A stretch of 64,000 bases of DNA from Todiramphus chloris collaris (GCA_025345505.1 JANVCC010000152.1:1559318-1623317), one strand, 5' to 3'. Shown: positions 38,601 to 53,600, counted from the stretch's first letter. Notes: generated from the letters alone by a model not told the origin. Numbers and translations are program-made.

Positions 38601-41600
38601 TCACATTTTTGTTTCAGTTTCCAAATCATCTAAGCGCACGGCAGCAGCCATTTTTTCTGCCTAGAAAAGCATCAGGTTTTTTACTGGTTGAAATTGAGCT
38701 CCTGAACAAACAGGATTTATGCTGAGAAGCTACATGGAAAAAGTGGAAGTAGAGATGTTGCCTAAAATGGGTACCATCTGTAGAAAGAGAAGTTTGCTTT
38801 GCTAGAGCTGTTCCTGACACTGTCCTGTCTGTTCTGCCTGGTTCCTGGGCTGGTTGCTACTACAGACACGGTTTTAAAATGTCATCTTGTCCTGCTTTGA
38901 GTTATGCTCCTACAGAACACGCCTGCAAGGAATACAGCTCCCACATGACAAGGGAAGTCTGGCAGGGCAGCTGCTTCCCAAGAGTATAAGATTAAACTAT
39001 CTTGCTAGAAAAATATCTTGGCCGGGCCTCATGAAACCTTTTTGTTTCCAGTGTTGCAGTTTATGAAGTTGTCATGTGGTGGAGTAATTGTGGACCAAGT
39101 CCAATGCCTTCCTAAAAGGGCTGTGAAAAGTAAACCTCTGTCCTCTTGGCTGCTGCTACCAAGTCCTACATACCATGCATGCAGTTGCCTTCTACAAAGT
39201 TCTCAGTGGAATTAAAATCATCAGGATTCTTATGAAGGTATGTTTCAATATTTTCTTTCAAATACCAGGACTGATTTTCATCAAACACCATAAACAGAAG
39301 AGTAAATTCACGATCAATGTCTCTCCTTAGACCTCTTTCATCTAGAATTCCTTTTCTGCAAACTACAAGAGGCCCAATCAGACCGCTGTATGTGTCCTGA
39401 AATAAAATAAATATATGCATTAAAGGGTTTTGGTTCATTCAGTTATGACATAGATACAGATTAACTACAGGTTAAACAAAGATGAAATTCTATTTTCCTA
39501 TCAAATGAGAAAAAAATCATTACTTCGTCTGATTAGAGATATCTTTCCCTGCATATCCCTATGTTAATGTACCAAAGCAATGTTTTGCCTTCACTCAGAA
39601 TCACTTCAACTGTTCTTGGAATCACATTACCATGGTGTATCCCTGGGGATTTCAGCAGATTAAATTACCCAGGCATGTGCAACTGTTATCACAGAGGACA
39701 AAGCACCTAGATCTCTAAATTGTTCCTCTAGCCTGTGGTCCTCGCATGGATCCTTTCAGAAAGGTTATGCAAGGCAGGATGCTTTAGCCAAAGCAATGTA
39801 ATCTTTAACGACCATTTCTTAGTTACCTTTACAAAATTCACTGTTGAATAATAAACCCAAGTGATACAGTTTGGGTCTGTTTTGCCAGGGCCGGATCGTT
39901 CTGGGACATTCCACCTGTAGGCATTTATTTCCCCTGAAATGGAGAGAACAATTTTACCAAGGGCAACTGGGTATTAGAGGCTTTGAATACCATGTAACTG
40001 AGATCTGCTACCCTCCTCATCAAAAAATGATCTGCATCAAAACTATCTGTGGAAGCATGCAGCAATGGGATATGGGCGTGATTCTGCCTTTCAGGAGGTT
40101 GGTGAGGTTCCAGTGGTGTAAATGAAGGCAAATAACCTCCAGAAAAGGAGATCTGCAAATGATACTGGCAGCAGCGGCATTCCATAGAGAGAAGTTCGGA
40201 GATAGGACTCTTCATCTTTCTCCTTGTGTAAAACTTATTAGCAGATCAATGATCTTGGATGTGATGCTTAAGGTCAGTTGAAAATGTTGTGAGTCAAGTT
40301 CTAGAAAATGTTTCTTGGCCTTTCTCAGCTGAAAAGGCACAAAGACATGGCAGTTGCCACTTGGTGCCGCAGCAGCGTATCAGCCCTGGGCCAGACGAAG
40401 AGAGCTGAGGACACACCAAGCCACTGACTGGGAGTAACAGAGGGGTCCTTTCCTTTTCCAGCTAAGCCTCTTCTCCCCAGCAATTACCAGAGAATCCCTG
40501 TCCCTTCCCTAAAGCCATCACTTCTGCCATGTCCTCCCTGAACAGAGATACGCTGACCTCTGATTTTAGAGTCTAGAACAATCCGATGGCGATATTTTGT
40601 ATTTGGGTGAGGATTTGTTCTCTACACATCTAAGTTCATATGAACTGCCTCTTCTGTGTTTCCCTGTTGTTTTTTTTTTTGTTTTGTTTTGGGATTGTTT
40701 GTTTGTTTGTTTATTTGCTGGGTTTTTTTGCTGGTACTGCAGGAAAGGGTAGGACACCATGATGTAGTCAACACCTTGCCCTTTTAAGTGGTGGAGAAAT
40801 GTTGAACCAAGCAGTCTCTGTCCCTGAAGTCTTCCAGGGTGACAAAAGCCAATAGCTGAGGACATGCTACAAGTCAGGGGAAAATAAGAAAATCACAGAA
40901 CTTTCAGCCGTGGTCTTAGTACAGACACAACCCAACAGCTGCCAAGAGGGCAAAGAAGAGTTTTCAAGTTAAATGATTGTGACAGGGAGAGAACAAAGCT
41001 GGGACAGCTGAGAGCTGTTGTGGCTTAGACTGCTATGTATCTGCTCCCTGCATCTCTTCACCATGTCACATACGGTCTCTTTAGGACATTGAAGTGCTCT
41101 TGGGAGAAGTTTATCAGGACATAAATCTTGCTGATGACTGGTTCAGGATTTAGTAGAACTAGATGGGCTCTGGGAAGCTTGGGGTGAGCAGTCCAGCTGG
41201 ATAAGGAAGACAGCAAGAATTTCGAGATGATGGTGGTGGGGACTCAAGTGCCCAGGAATTATTCTTGTTTTGAGAGACTTGTCTTTCGTGTTAACTTCTG
41301 CTTCTAAACTCTTAAGGAGAAATCTATCCTTGGATCTTGCTGGAGTCCTTCTTCCATAACTCATCCCAAGCCTGCTCCCGTGTGGACACAGGAGACATGA
41401 CAACAGTGTTCCCAGTGTTGCACTTCAATTGCAGCTCTTTTTTCTCTTCTTCTTTTTTTTTTTTTTTTTTTTTATTGACCACACATACATGACCACATGT
41501 ATTCATTTGTCAAACTCCATCAAGGCAGATATTGGCTCACATTTGGCCATGAATTTCTGTGTGATTGTACAGTATCGATATGGATATTTTTAGGAAAGTA

Positions 41601-44600
41601 ATTTCATCTTGTGCAGGGGTTAATACATGAGAATGTAATTTAGTTTTGCACTGAGGCTCACAACTACTGTGAAAAAAAATGCATGGGTGATGGAAAACAA
41701 AGGTATGCACATTTTGCATTGACTCTAATGCCTGGGTTTGCATTTGACTTACTACTAGAATATAAAATCCAACATAAAAATTGAAGTACAAAAATTTCAA
41801 CAGGTATTTTTCTGTATGATAAATTCCAATGTTTTGAAAACTATTTTCCTTACACTTTTTAAAAGATACTTAATTCACATGACAGCTACATGCTGCATTT
41901 TATGCATCATCTCTGAGTGCAAATCCCATTTCTGTGTAGTTTAAGAGAAGCAGAGTTAATATTGCCAACTGTATCTCTACCACTGAGTTTCTCAGTTTTA
42001 AAACATAGTTAGAGTGTCAGTCTGGACCTGGCTTACACTTTTCTTGTCATGATTATGGACCTGCTTCTGCCTTTTTTGGAGGTTGTCCAGTGATACTACA
42101 TTCCTGTTCCTACCCAATAGGTACAAAGGTTCATTCTCTGCCTGAACATGCTCACTTAATCAAGAACCTACAGGTATAACAACACAGATTTGCATATGAA
42201 TAAATGTTGAGTGTATTATGTCTGGAAAAACATACAGGTGTGTGTAAGCTTGAAAGAGGGATATCATTCACGTGTTAAAATGCTTTTATATATACAGCCT
42301 TTGTAGCTCAAAGGGAAAAAAAAACCCGCAACCAAACATAAACAAAGAGCCTTACCAGGGAGGGTAATTGGAGTCTCAAGTTGTTCTTCACAACCCACTT
42401 CTTCTATGCCATGTGCAGTTATTGAATAGGGCCTGCTGGCTTTGTTCTTAAATACAATCAGTACAGACTCACCAACCTCGGCATGGAGCAACGGCCCTAA
42501 ATTAAAACAGAATATGCTGGTGATTAATGTGGCTTCTCTGAATTTAGCAAATTTTCAACAGCCAAGAGAGGAGAAGAGGGGAGGAGAGAGGAGCCAAGGT
42601 CTTCGTCAAAACCCTCAGGCTCTTCTGTTCTTTCAACAAAGCCACCAACATTGGTTTGTTATCTCAGATTAAAAGCTCCATATATATAAACAATCTTTTT
42701 TTTTTTTTCCAGTCAATAAGAATAATTGGAGACAGGTCTTCACACAGTTTGTTTTTAAGGAAAACTCTTGTGGATGTTTTTTTCACCTTTTAAAACTTTA
42801 TTTCTTAAGATGTTAACAGTTTTTTGGGGTTTTTTTTTACTTTTGTACTGCAAAAAAATGGAAATGTCAAATAAATCCCTAGAGAATATTGACTACTTCA
42901 TGACCAATTGTTGCACACTTTTCATCCCACAAAAAAAGCATGGTTATTTTATGACACTCATAAAATTTTGTCTTGCCTAATTTCAGATATAAATCCATCT
43001 CTTTCATACTGACTTAATCTGCCTTCTGCACGTTATGTACTCTTAAGTTAAAGTGAGTTTTGGAATTGCCATTTTTGGCATCCTCCCTGTTAGTACTCAT
43101 TAGGAAAGTCCTTATTCAGGTTTGAGAATGAATTCTCTAAATTGGAAAGCATCTTTACACTCAGCAATTATACAAATTATCACTGATAAACTGAAATAGA
43201 CATCAGTGCTCCTTGTTTTCCACTTTAATGAAGCTGGAAAAGCTTTATTTTTGGAAAGCAATCCTCTCACTTTTTAGACTAGGTCTGTGAGCCATGAAAG
43301 CTACTTGCCCAGGATTTCCAAGTGTTCTTCCTCCTCCGTCCTCACTTTGTGCTGTGTGAAGTTGCTGTTTGTGTACTCCCTGTAAACCACCTTCTTGTAT
43401 TTTGAACCAATCAGATCTTCTTCTTGGCTCAGGAAAACGTGTCCATAGCTGCAAAATAACAAGATAAAAATTAAACCCACTAAACCTTACATAGCTAAAG
43501 GCTAGTAATTGTTGTGTTATTCACAATAGATGTGATAACAAAATATGGCTTGGTCCAATGTGCCAGTTGATGTGAAGCCCTAGGTGCTGCAAGAGATTTT
43601 AAACAGCTAATAATAACAGTGATAATCCTCACTAACTGCACACCCTCTTCAAACAGGTAAAGCTGACAATGTGCTGCACTCGCCACAAACTTTTGGGAAC
43701 ACAAGTGCTTCACCAGAGCTGTCAGAGCAGAGATGAAGTTCAAGCTAAGAGTGGGTTTGGTCACTCTCTCCTGCTGCATCCTCTGCTCCAACAAAAGATA
43801 TTGCCTGTCCCTGCAAACCTGAATACTCTTATCACGATGGCTACTTTCACTATCTTGGCTATTAGTCTGCCACAGGAAGAAAATAACTCAAGCCCAACCT
43901 TGTGAAAACAAATGCCAGCATCTGAGATAAGAAGGGTCTGCTTTACCCTGCCCTCCTGCTGCTATGTATGGTGCAGGGCTGGATATTTCTCAGCGTGAAG
44001 ATAAAGTGAGAAATATATTTTCCCTTCTGCACCTGGCCGAGGATGCTTTTTATTGTGCCCTCCAGGATTGCGCAGTCATGCACAGTTCATTACTGTGGGA
44101 TCCCAGAAGGCTGACTCGCCAGCAGAGGACACTCAGCCACCAGCTGCAGAGGAGAACGTTCACCTGAGATCAGCTCTGTCTCCTGACCATCTCCAAGGTG
44201 TCCTGGCAGGGGAGTTGTGAGGGAGTTGTGAGGTTGGCTCACAACGTAGAAGCAAAAAATACCCCAGGAATACTGCTTACTGTAGTAACATACTCTGTGT
44301 GCAATAGCAGCTTTTGACTACACTGGAGATAATATTTTCTTTAAACACACTTCATCACCTGCAACTCTTCGGGTATATTTTCTAACAATTGTACCACATT
44401 CTTCCTCTTTACAGGATGCCACTTTTCTAAGGTTTATTTCTGAAATGTGTTTGATGTTCCATTTTGTTTTCATTAAAGTGGTCTCAGAGATCCAGGATGA
44501 TCTGGAATGCATTATCTTCTGCACATGCTTTTTATTCTTCATCACAGTGCAGTGTGAAAGTGATTCATTTGCAGTGGTTACTACATTCTGACTTTTCCAG

Positions 44601-47600
44601 GAGAGCTGGGGGCTACTGCAATGCAGTGAAGCAGGCTCAGCTCCTTCCTAATGCATCTGCACTGCTTGCAGGGGGTCACGTCTGGGACAAGTACCCCAGG
44701 TTTCTTCTCTATGAAAATCAGAGCATCAGGAGACTGGGGAGAATAAGGAAGGGAGAGCAGGAGTTTGGGAGGCATCATTGTAGAGCTGACCCAGGGCTGG
44801 AACTCACACGTGGATTTAGGGACTTGGAAACCTTCTTGGGTTCAACAGCATCACAAGATACTCTGAGATGAAGACATTTGAAAATGCTGCCCATTAACAA
44901 GTTAACTAGTCTGAGAGGTTGCCACTTTATAAATACATTTTCTCTTGGTGTGTTCGGCAAAGAATGCACCCTAAAAACTATGAGACTGGCTTCACGAAAG
45001 GATGCTTCAGTTTCCCCTCCACTATGAGTGTCCCCAATCCCCATAAGCATTTTTTTGTTTTGGGTACCTTTCCTCATTGCTGCTGACATTGTAAATCTTT
45101 GGTGCAGAGCTCTTATTTGAGGCATAGTCCCACTCCACCTCCTCTGCAGCAATGTAATAAATCCTCATGCCTCTGTGCTGCTGCTGGGCTTGGGTGGTGT
45201 TACGGCACCTGCTGACCTCGTAGAGATGTTTCATCCCACCGATGAAGTGATCAAAAGTCCTGCAAACCACTTTAAATGTGCCTGGCAAGGAAAGCGCATG
45301 AGATTTAGACAATTTAAACAGCTTTTAAAAGAAGCTTGGCAAATTAGGTCCTGTGCCTTGTACATCACTAATCTGTCCTCAGACAAACCTAATCTGTGAT
45401 ACTGTGTGGAAAGTCAAGTGAGGGGATGCTTATATAGAATCACAGAATCAATTAAGTTGGAAAAGACATTTAAGATCAAGTCCAACTGTTAACCCAGCAT
45501 TGCCAAGTCCACCATTAAACCATGTTCCTCAGTGCTACATCTACATGTCTTTTAAATACCTCCAGAGATGGTGACTCCACCACTTCCCTGGGCAGCCTGT
45601 TCCCAAAACCTAACACAGGTGCAGCCACACCAGTGCCAACTACAATGGATTCAATCACTTCCCCAGTCCTGCTGGCCACACTATTTCTGATACAGGCCAG
45701 GATCCCATTGGCCTTCTTGGCCACCTGGCATGTTCAGCCAACTGTTGACCAACACCCCCAAGCCCTTTTCTGACAGGCAACTTTCCAGCCACTCTTCCCC
45801 AAGCCTGTAGTGTTGCCTGGGGTTGTTGTGACCCAAGTGCAGCATTTAGCACTTGGCCTTGTTGAACCTCATAGAATTGGTCTTGGCCCATCAATCCAGC
45901 CTGTCCAGATCCTTCCACAGAACCTTCCTAACTTCAAGCAGATCATTCCTGCCCAACTTGGTGTCATCTGGTCTGCAAGCTTGCTGAGGATGCCTTCGAT
46001 CCCCTTGTCCAGCTTATTGAACACCACTTGTGACCAACTGGATTTAACTCCATTTACCACCACACTCTGGTCCTGGCCATCCAGCCAGCTTTTAACCCAG
46101 TGAAGTGTATGCCTGTCCAAGCCATGAGCAGACAGTTTCTCCAGGAGAATGCTGTGGAAAATGGTGTCAAAGGCTTTACAGAAGTCCAGGTAGACAACAT
46201 TCATAGCCTTTCCCTCATCCACTAAGCGAGTCACCTTGTCATAGAATGAGATCAGGTGAACCTTTTCCTACAGGTTAGTCTTTCCTTCAGGTTCAACTTG
46301 CCTTTCATAAACAAATGCTGACTGGGCCTGATCATCTGGCTGTCCTGTATGTGCCATGTGATGGCACTCAGGGTGATCTGCTCCATAACCTTCCCTGACA
46401 CCAAGGTCAGGCTGACAGACCTTGGATCCTTCTTCTGGCCCTTGTAGATGGGTGTCATGTTTGCTAACTTCCAGGGTCTTGGGACGATTCCAGTAGTCTA
46501 TCTCTCTCACACATTCCCAGATACTCCTCAACCTACTCACCTCCTCCCAGAGCTCTGTCACTAAGCAGAGGAGTGCCTCTACCTGGATGCACCTCCCACA
46601 GGTATGCTCACTGCTGCCGCCCTGTACTGGTGTAAGAGCATATGGGACAAGCATCTTGTAAGAGCATGGGATATGCATAAGAAAAGAATCTGCTGTCTTA
46701 TAGACACCAGGACCAGAGGTCTAACTCAGCATGTTCACAATGCCAACAGGTATTTTCATCGGGTGCTCCAGTCAAGGACGTCCTTGGCATAGCCTTGGCA
46801 ACTCTGACAACTCTTGATTTAAACAGTTGCACCAATGTAAAGAAAAGTAACGTTGCAGTCTTTATCATAAAGCTTATCCGGTGTCTCCAACAAACAATTC
46901 ACCTCTTCTGAGTTTGAAGAATGTAACACTGGATTATACATTAGAATTAAAAGTATCTTTAATGTACACCCTTCTGAAGAACCTTCTAAAGGCTAACTGT
47001 TGTTGAACAACTATTACTGAAGTCCTAAAATACCTTAAATGATGATGACTATCTGCATAGCAGTGAATTTTATCTTTGCTAAAAAAGCCTGTTATGAGAG
47101 TTATGAAAATTCTGTAAGCATCCTGCTAGCTATGTCTCTGCCTGCGACTCTTCCTATCCCAAGGTCATCAAAGCCACCACTCCTTGGTGCACATACATGT
47201 TTGATTTATAGCACCTTCCCAGAAAAGTAGCCCAGCTTGAATTCTCAGCTGCACCAGGTCCCCACAGTCTCCATGCTTTCAGACTCCCTCATGCAGAGCA
47301 ATGCTATTTGGCTGCGTGATTTTTGCATGTGCCACACCACCAAGGTAAGTTCATGAACATACCCACGCGGTCTGGCTGCATCAATGCTGTCCCCGATAAA
47401 TGGGGAAATAAGGCCAGCCCATCCCTCGTTGTCCCTCTCAGGTCGATGGTGTTTCCTTGAAAATGAACCCCATGCATGTCGTAGTGACTGCCCAGCCCGA
47501 TGAGGTGCCAGGAGACCTTGTCGTCCTTGCACATGGCCAGGCCTGGCAGATTACCAAACAAGTATCCATTGACAGCTGAAAGTGAAGGAAAGAGACCAGT

Positions 47601-50600
47601 TGGCACGAGGTCAGTGGAAACTCATCACAGAGCCACCTTCCTGGCAAGAGACTCACGACTCAGCAAGTCACAGCATTAATTAAAGAGGCATTTTGTGAAA
47701 CAAAGGTAGCACTGGATGACAACAAATTAATATCTGACTGCCATTCCTATAAACCCTGAGCTTCTACCTTCTTTGTAGCCTGTAAAATCTTGTAACAGCA
47801 TTTTGCAGTGATGTAGCACTTCTGAGATTTTCCAGGTTCCTCACAAAACACCAGTTAAGTGTATAAATTAAATACCTCTCTTCATCCTGGAGAATGTGTA
47901 ACTGGATCATTAAGGCCATAGAGTGGGCCATAAAGAGTCTGAGGTATAAATTCAGTTATGATGAAGCCTTTTAATGTAATTTTGACCTTTTATTTCCACT
48001 TTGACTTCCAATATGCATCTCTTTCTTTCACAAGGGTGTTATGAAGCTGAACTCCCTAAATCTCAAATACTCTCTATGATCACTGGGTGAAAGTTTTTAT
48101 GGCAGAACAAAACTTAAGTACAAGATACTCTTTCATAATGGAAGGATAAAGTAGATGGGTCCAGAAAGCCCCAAAGTTCTCTAATAACTCTCAGTATTCT
48201 TCAAAAGACTAAAGCAAAGACAGGTTATGTGATTTGCTCAAGTCTGTCATGTCCGGAATAACTTGGAGGAGGTCCATGCTGAAGTCAGATACTTAAATCC
48301 AGATGTGATGTTTTGAAATATTATTGGCCATTCCTCTAGTGTTTGCCTCTCCTCTTCCAGAGGTAGTCAATGCCCAAGTGGGAGCAAACAGGGCAGAGCA
48401 GAGCAAGTGGACCTTTATTGTCTGAGTCAGTGCCAAGGCCAGAAGTGAAACTTAAATGATCAGTGAACAGTGGCCTCTTCTGCAGTTGGTGCCTGACTCT
48501 GGCATTCTGCATTTTTATAGACTCAGGTGTTTTATCTAAAAGCTAAGCTCTGATCCCTTTCTCCAAGTGTCCGTGGTAGCTGGATTGCATTCTCTGCTAA
48601 TGTGACTGGAGTTTCAATATGCACTCCAAGAGCATCAGGAGTTGGCTATAAGCTGACTGTCACCTTTCCACCCCACCATCCAGAGCACTGCAGTAAGCTA
48701 TGAAAGGCCATAAAAAATCTGCTAATTCATCTTTCTAATATGACTGAAGAAAAGGTATCATTAACAGATATTAGATATTTCATACCATGCATTTTGTTGG
48801 ATTCCTTGAAATCTGCATCATTTTTATCTACTTTTGAAGGGTCTCCAGTAAATGCTTCAATATTCTTGTTCAGATACCAGCTGTCATTCTCATCAAAGAT
48901 TGAAAAGAGGAGGTAAAATTCTCTGTCTATTCCTTTCTGTAGCCAAGAAGGAAACCAAGACATTAAAAAAAAGTCTGTGCAGAAGAATTATCCAATTAAA
49001 AATGATATTTTTGACAAAGCTTTCTTTCCCCCCAAAATTGCTACTGTCTTCTTACTATGTGCTTGTAGAAACAGGAATTGGCATTCTTCCAGCAGACAGA
49101 AGGATAAATAAAATGTCCATTACTGACTTAAGGTGGAAAGATGCATTCAGTACTAATAAGTGCATAGGAAAGATGGAAAATGTAGGGACAAGCCAGAATA
49201 CAGGGGAATGACAGTTTCATTTTCCTAACCTTCCCCTTAGGTCAGCTTTTACCCTGAGGAATGGCATTTGTTTAATCTCTCAAAACCAAGCTGGGAACTG
49301 GGCAAATTTCCCCATATGAGAACCCCTCCCAGCGCACCACTCTGCTGTTAGGAACAAGCAGATGTCCACATTAGGCACCTGCGTCCCGTCGTGATTCAGT
49401 GTGTTCTTCCGGCAGACCAGCAAAGGCCCCACAAGGCCAGAGTTGGTGTCCTTGACAGCATCAGTGGCTGAGTAGTACAGATAGGTCAGGCATGGGGGGT
49501 CATTCTCTGCTGGACCTCCATTTTCAGGCACCCTCCATTTGTATGTGAAGGTTTCATCTGGCTTAACGTGGGCTCCTGGCTTCGGGTAGCCTGCAGAGAG
49601 AAAATTGCAAAGGACCAAGATTACAGGAATGTTTTGTCTTCCTGAATACAAGCATTAGCTAGCTGGGAGTCAGACACAGCTGCTGATTTCTGTGGACGAA
49701 CTCCTCCTTGCAGCCATGACTTGAGCACCATCCCATAGTCTGGGCACTTACGCCATGGGGACATCTCACCAGACTCCTGTGCTGTGGGGAAAACCAAGCC
49801 TATTCCCCTCAGAACAAGTTTAGCTGCTTCACACAGACACCTTCCAACACTATCTGGATTATCTGGATTCAATCAAACAAAACACGCAGAGCTCATCTTT
49901 GTGCTCCCGTGGCTTCCTCTAATGTTTGTAGCTTACCTACCCTATTGTGAGGTTCATCTGTGGCATGAACGCTTTTCATTAAGCACCAACAAAGCAATTA
50001 CATCAGCAAGTGCAGCTGCACTCCTGGCTCCTTAGAAACTCAAAACTGATTCTGGGAATTGTTTCTTTTCTATTTCATAGCAATGCAGAGGAACCTCTCT
50101 TGGAGTCACCAGAGGGCGGCTGTGATTATTTTTTTTGCAAGCTACTGTTAAAGGATTTGGGCCATTGTCTGCTGCCATGCACAGGGTGGAAGTAGCACTA
50201 GTCATGTAATTTAGCCCCTGTAAAAGAGTGTGCGTATCCACTCAGAGAGGACTAACAAAAAGGACTTGAAAGGGAAGCTGGAAAAAGGGGCCAGCTGTAC
50301 ACCCTTTGTAGAAAAAAAAAAAAAAAGAGTGTGATGTAACCTTCCTGGTCTTTGCTATGAGGAAGATCAAATCAGAAATTTTGTTTAACACTTGGGCATC
50401 CATCAACTGGATTTTCTCAACATGGTCAGATATGTCTGGTGGCAGCAGACCACACCAATCTAATATTCGCCTCTAATACTCCAAGAGAATCCTCTCGAAA
50501 ACTTAGATATGTGTGAAAATAGCAGTATTACATATGATCATATACTATTTTCTGCAAAACACAATACAGAGTACTGCTTCAGCATTATGTGATACTACTG

Positions 50601-53600
50601 CAACAGTGCTCAATAAGAACAATACTGATTTGCAGTTAAAAACCCTCTGGGATTGGACAAGTGTCAAACACAACAGGGAAGAGTATTTCTTGAGAGCACA
50701 GCTGAAAAAAAAAGTTCTCTGCAGACATTTTTAATTATCTTTAGGTATGTTTATGTACAGTATTTTCACAATAAGAAGCTGCACTCGGACAATGCACAGC
50801 CTTTGAAAAATCATTTACTTTCAGTGTAAACCTAGAGTCCCTGTAGGGCCTCTACATGTATATATATTTGTAGATAGACATGATGGAAATCCAAGACACA
50901 AGGATTACAAGGAGAGAAGAAGGAGCAGAAAGATTTTTGATGGATCTGGAGTCAGGTTCCTCTCCAAAGATCCAGAGGTTGCGTGCAGCACATACTGCTG
51001 CTGAATTGTAGGATATGGATTGATTCTGCTCCACATCAAAGTGTGCAGTGTTGATGGGCACTACTATAGGGAGAGTGTTAAATGAAAGCATGACAGGACC
51101 ACAAGCAGAGGGAACTACAGCTGGTATGGATGCCATTAGGATGTGTGCAGGTAGCTTCAAAGCTGAACTCAAGCCAGCTGTTTCATGGTGCATTGAGGCC
51201 TGCTGGCAAATTTGTTGTGCTGCAAGGTCAGCAACTAGAGGCAACAGAATTCAATAAAGCCTTTTGTAATGTTTTATTGTATGATGTTATGAGGTTTACA
51301 TGCTGACATAATTCTCAGCGCAGTTCTCAAGAGAGGGGTTATGTTCCATGAGTTTCTTTCTGATGTGTTGCAGTGGAAACAAAGCAATTCAGACAACAAG
51401 AAATCTACCTTTCTTTTCAGTGCTGCAAATGCAGCAAAAACTTTTCCAGAGACCACAATATTATCTCTGTAGACATTATGGATGGGCTTCAGCTCACCTT
51501 ACTTGAGCCACCTAAAGCTTAGTCCCTAACCCAAACTCTAGGCTTCTTCTGTAGTTGATAAAGAAACACATCTCCAGAGGGTGACCTACTGCCTCCTAAA
51601 ATACCTGTTCAAAGTAAATGGAAATTCTCACACACTGAAAGGTTTGTTTCTTGTCTGTGACTGAAAAAAACTGCCTACCAATTAAACGTGACATTTAACA
51701 TTTAATGGTTAAACTTAGGTTTTAAAGATCCTCACCTTGCACAAAATGAGAGTAAGCCTTTGGGAAATGTTCCATTTCAGTGTTCACATATTTTAAGGAT
51801 TAATAAGGATTATTATAGCTTCATATTACAGGTCAGTCAGACAAAACCTGCCTCTGACACTGACTATCCTGACAGTGAAGCAAGGGCAATGCCCAACCTG
51901 GACTAGAGGATCAGGAGCAAAGCAACTCAGACTATGAGGATAACTATATCCAAGGAATCAGAAGAGTCATCATTCCAGATCTTAAACTTCATAATGCTGG
52001 AGCACGTCCAGAAGAGATCCACCACTGCAGTTAAGATGTATTAGATTAGAACTAATATAAATTAGATTATGCTTGTAACTTCTGCTCAACATGGACCTCA
52101 GCTAGTTTTAGCTAGCTTGTCCAGCACGTGGCCAAGGGGAAGAACCAGCACATTGGCAGACTGGGGAGTCCCATGGGTTTTAACATGTAGGGTAGATACA
52201 AACTAATCAAATCATCCCTTCAGTGCCTTAGCATCCACAAAAAGTGCAAACCTGCAGAGCAACAGGAGAGCTTTAGAGTCAGGTGTTCTGGATATGACAA
52301 TACAGAAACAAAATCAAAACTTACCATCTAAGTAGGGAGCACCTTCTGACAGCTTGCTGAAGCTTACACCATGGGCCATAATGCTATAGCTTCTTTTGGC
52401 TTTGTTGGCAAAAGTAACTAGCACTGTATCTCCCACTTCAGCTTTTATAACAGGGCCTTAAAAAAAAAGAGAGCGAGGGAAAGTATTAAAAGAACTACCC
52501 ACTAATATATTTCCATCTAGACAAGAGAGGATGGACTGGCAGCTGCATGCACAAAATTCCCCTCTGAATTCACATGGCTTTGCATTCAAACTCAGTGTAA
52601 TGACAGGAGTGGAAAATATTCACCATACCAAGTATTCCCAGGTGCTTCATGTCCTCTGACCAAATTTTCTTCTTACTGAATGTTGCGTCAGTATATTCCA
52701 CATAGCGAACTTTCCAGTATTGCCCTCCTATTCTGTCAGTCCCTTGTGTGAAATATATTGCAGATTCACTGTGGAATTAATAGATCAGACTGGTTAAATA
52801 ATTGGAGTTTCAGGCAGAACCCTTTGTTTTGGATAGTTATTACTCCAGACACAGGAGAAATGACTGCCCAGGTTACTAGTTTGCATACAATTTTCTAGCA
52901 GATGAAGGGAGATACTACTGGTCTGAATTACAGTTATCGGTTAGTTAACAAATGTGCATTCATTGTGCATTAGACTCCCGTGTGTTTAACCCAAATTTAC
53001 TTAGGGAGACATCTATGTCAACTTACCTCTAACTACCTTAGGAAAAGACCTCTACCATTATCTGTGACCAATGTGTCTCCAATCCTCATTAGTTTTCTCG
53101 GGAGATACTGTAATACAGTTCATCCTCATCAGTAATAACAAATGGTGAGAGGGAAATCTACCATTATGGCACCTCTGAGATACACTGATTGTAAGTGTGA
53201 AAGCTGCCTGAGTAGTCTCTACACAGGGTCATTAACTCTGTCAAACTTTGCATACCTCATCAGGGCTCACTTTCTCCATGGACTTACTGCAGCCAGGTAA
53301 GAGCTTCCAGAAGGCAACTCTGAGCATTGCAGTTAAGGATCTCACGTCCCAACAAGGTTTTTTAAACCCTTTCCTCCATGACTTTTTCAATTAAAAGTAA
53401 TTACAGCACAGGGCCTGGTGAGTCACTGGGGAAGTCTCACCCAGACTCTTGAAATTAAAGCACAGCAGGAGAAGACAAGAAAGCTTACCTGCCAGTGGCA
53501 TTTAAACCCTGCCCAGTGAATTTATCATAACCGTCAGGTCCATAATTCCAGAGGACTTCTTCAGCAGCAATATAATATCTTCTGATGTGACTGAATGGTG

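Larger units (their letters stand above)
39934..42355 (-). other. HEPHL1: HEPHL1 intron 14
   Basis: 2.4 kb with the simple repeats at 40.7 and 41.46 kb. No coding or dispersed repeat recognised. Confidence 0.85.

Noticed and set aside
41440..41480. Processed pseudogene ending in the poly-A tract
   Set aside because: An AATAAA does precede the A-run on the minus strand, but the sequence upstream shows no recognisable transcript, so only the simple repeat is reported.
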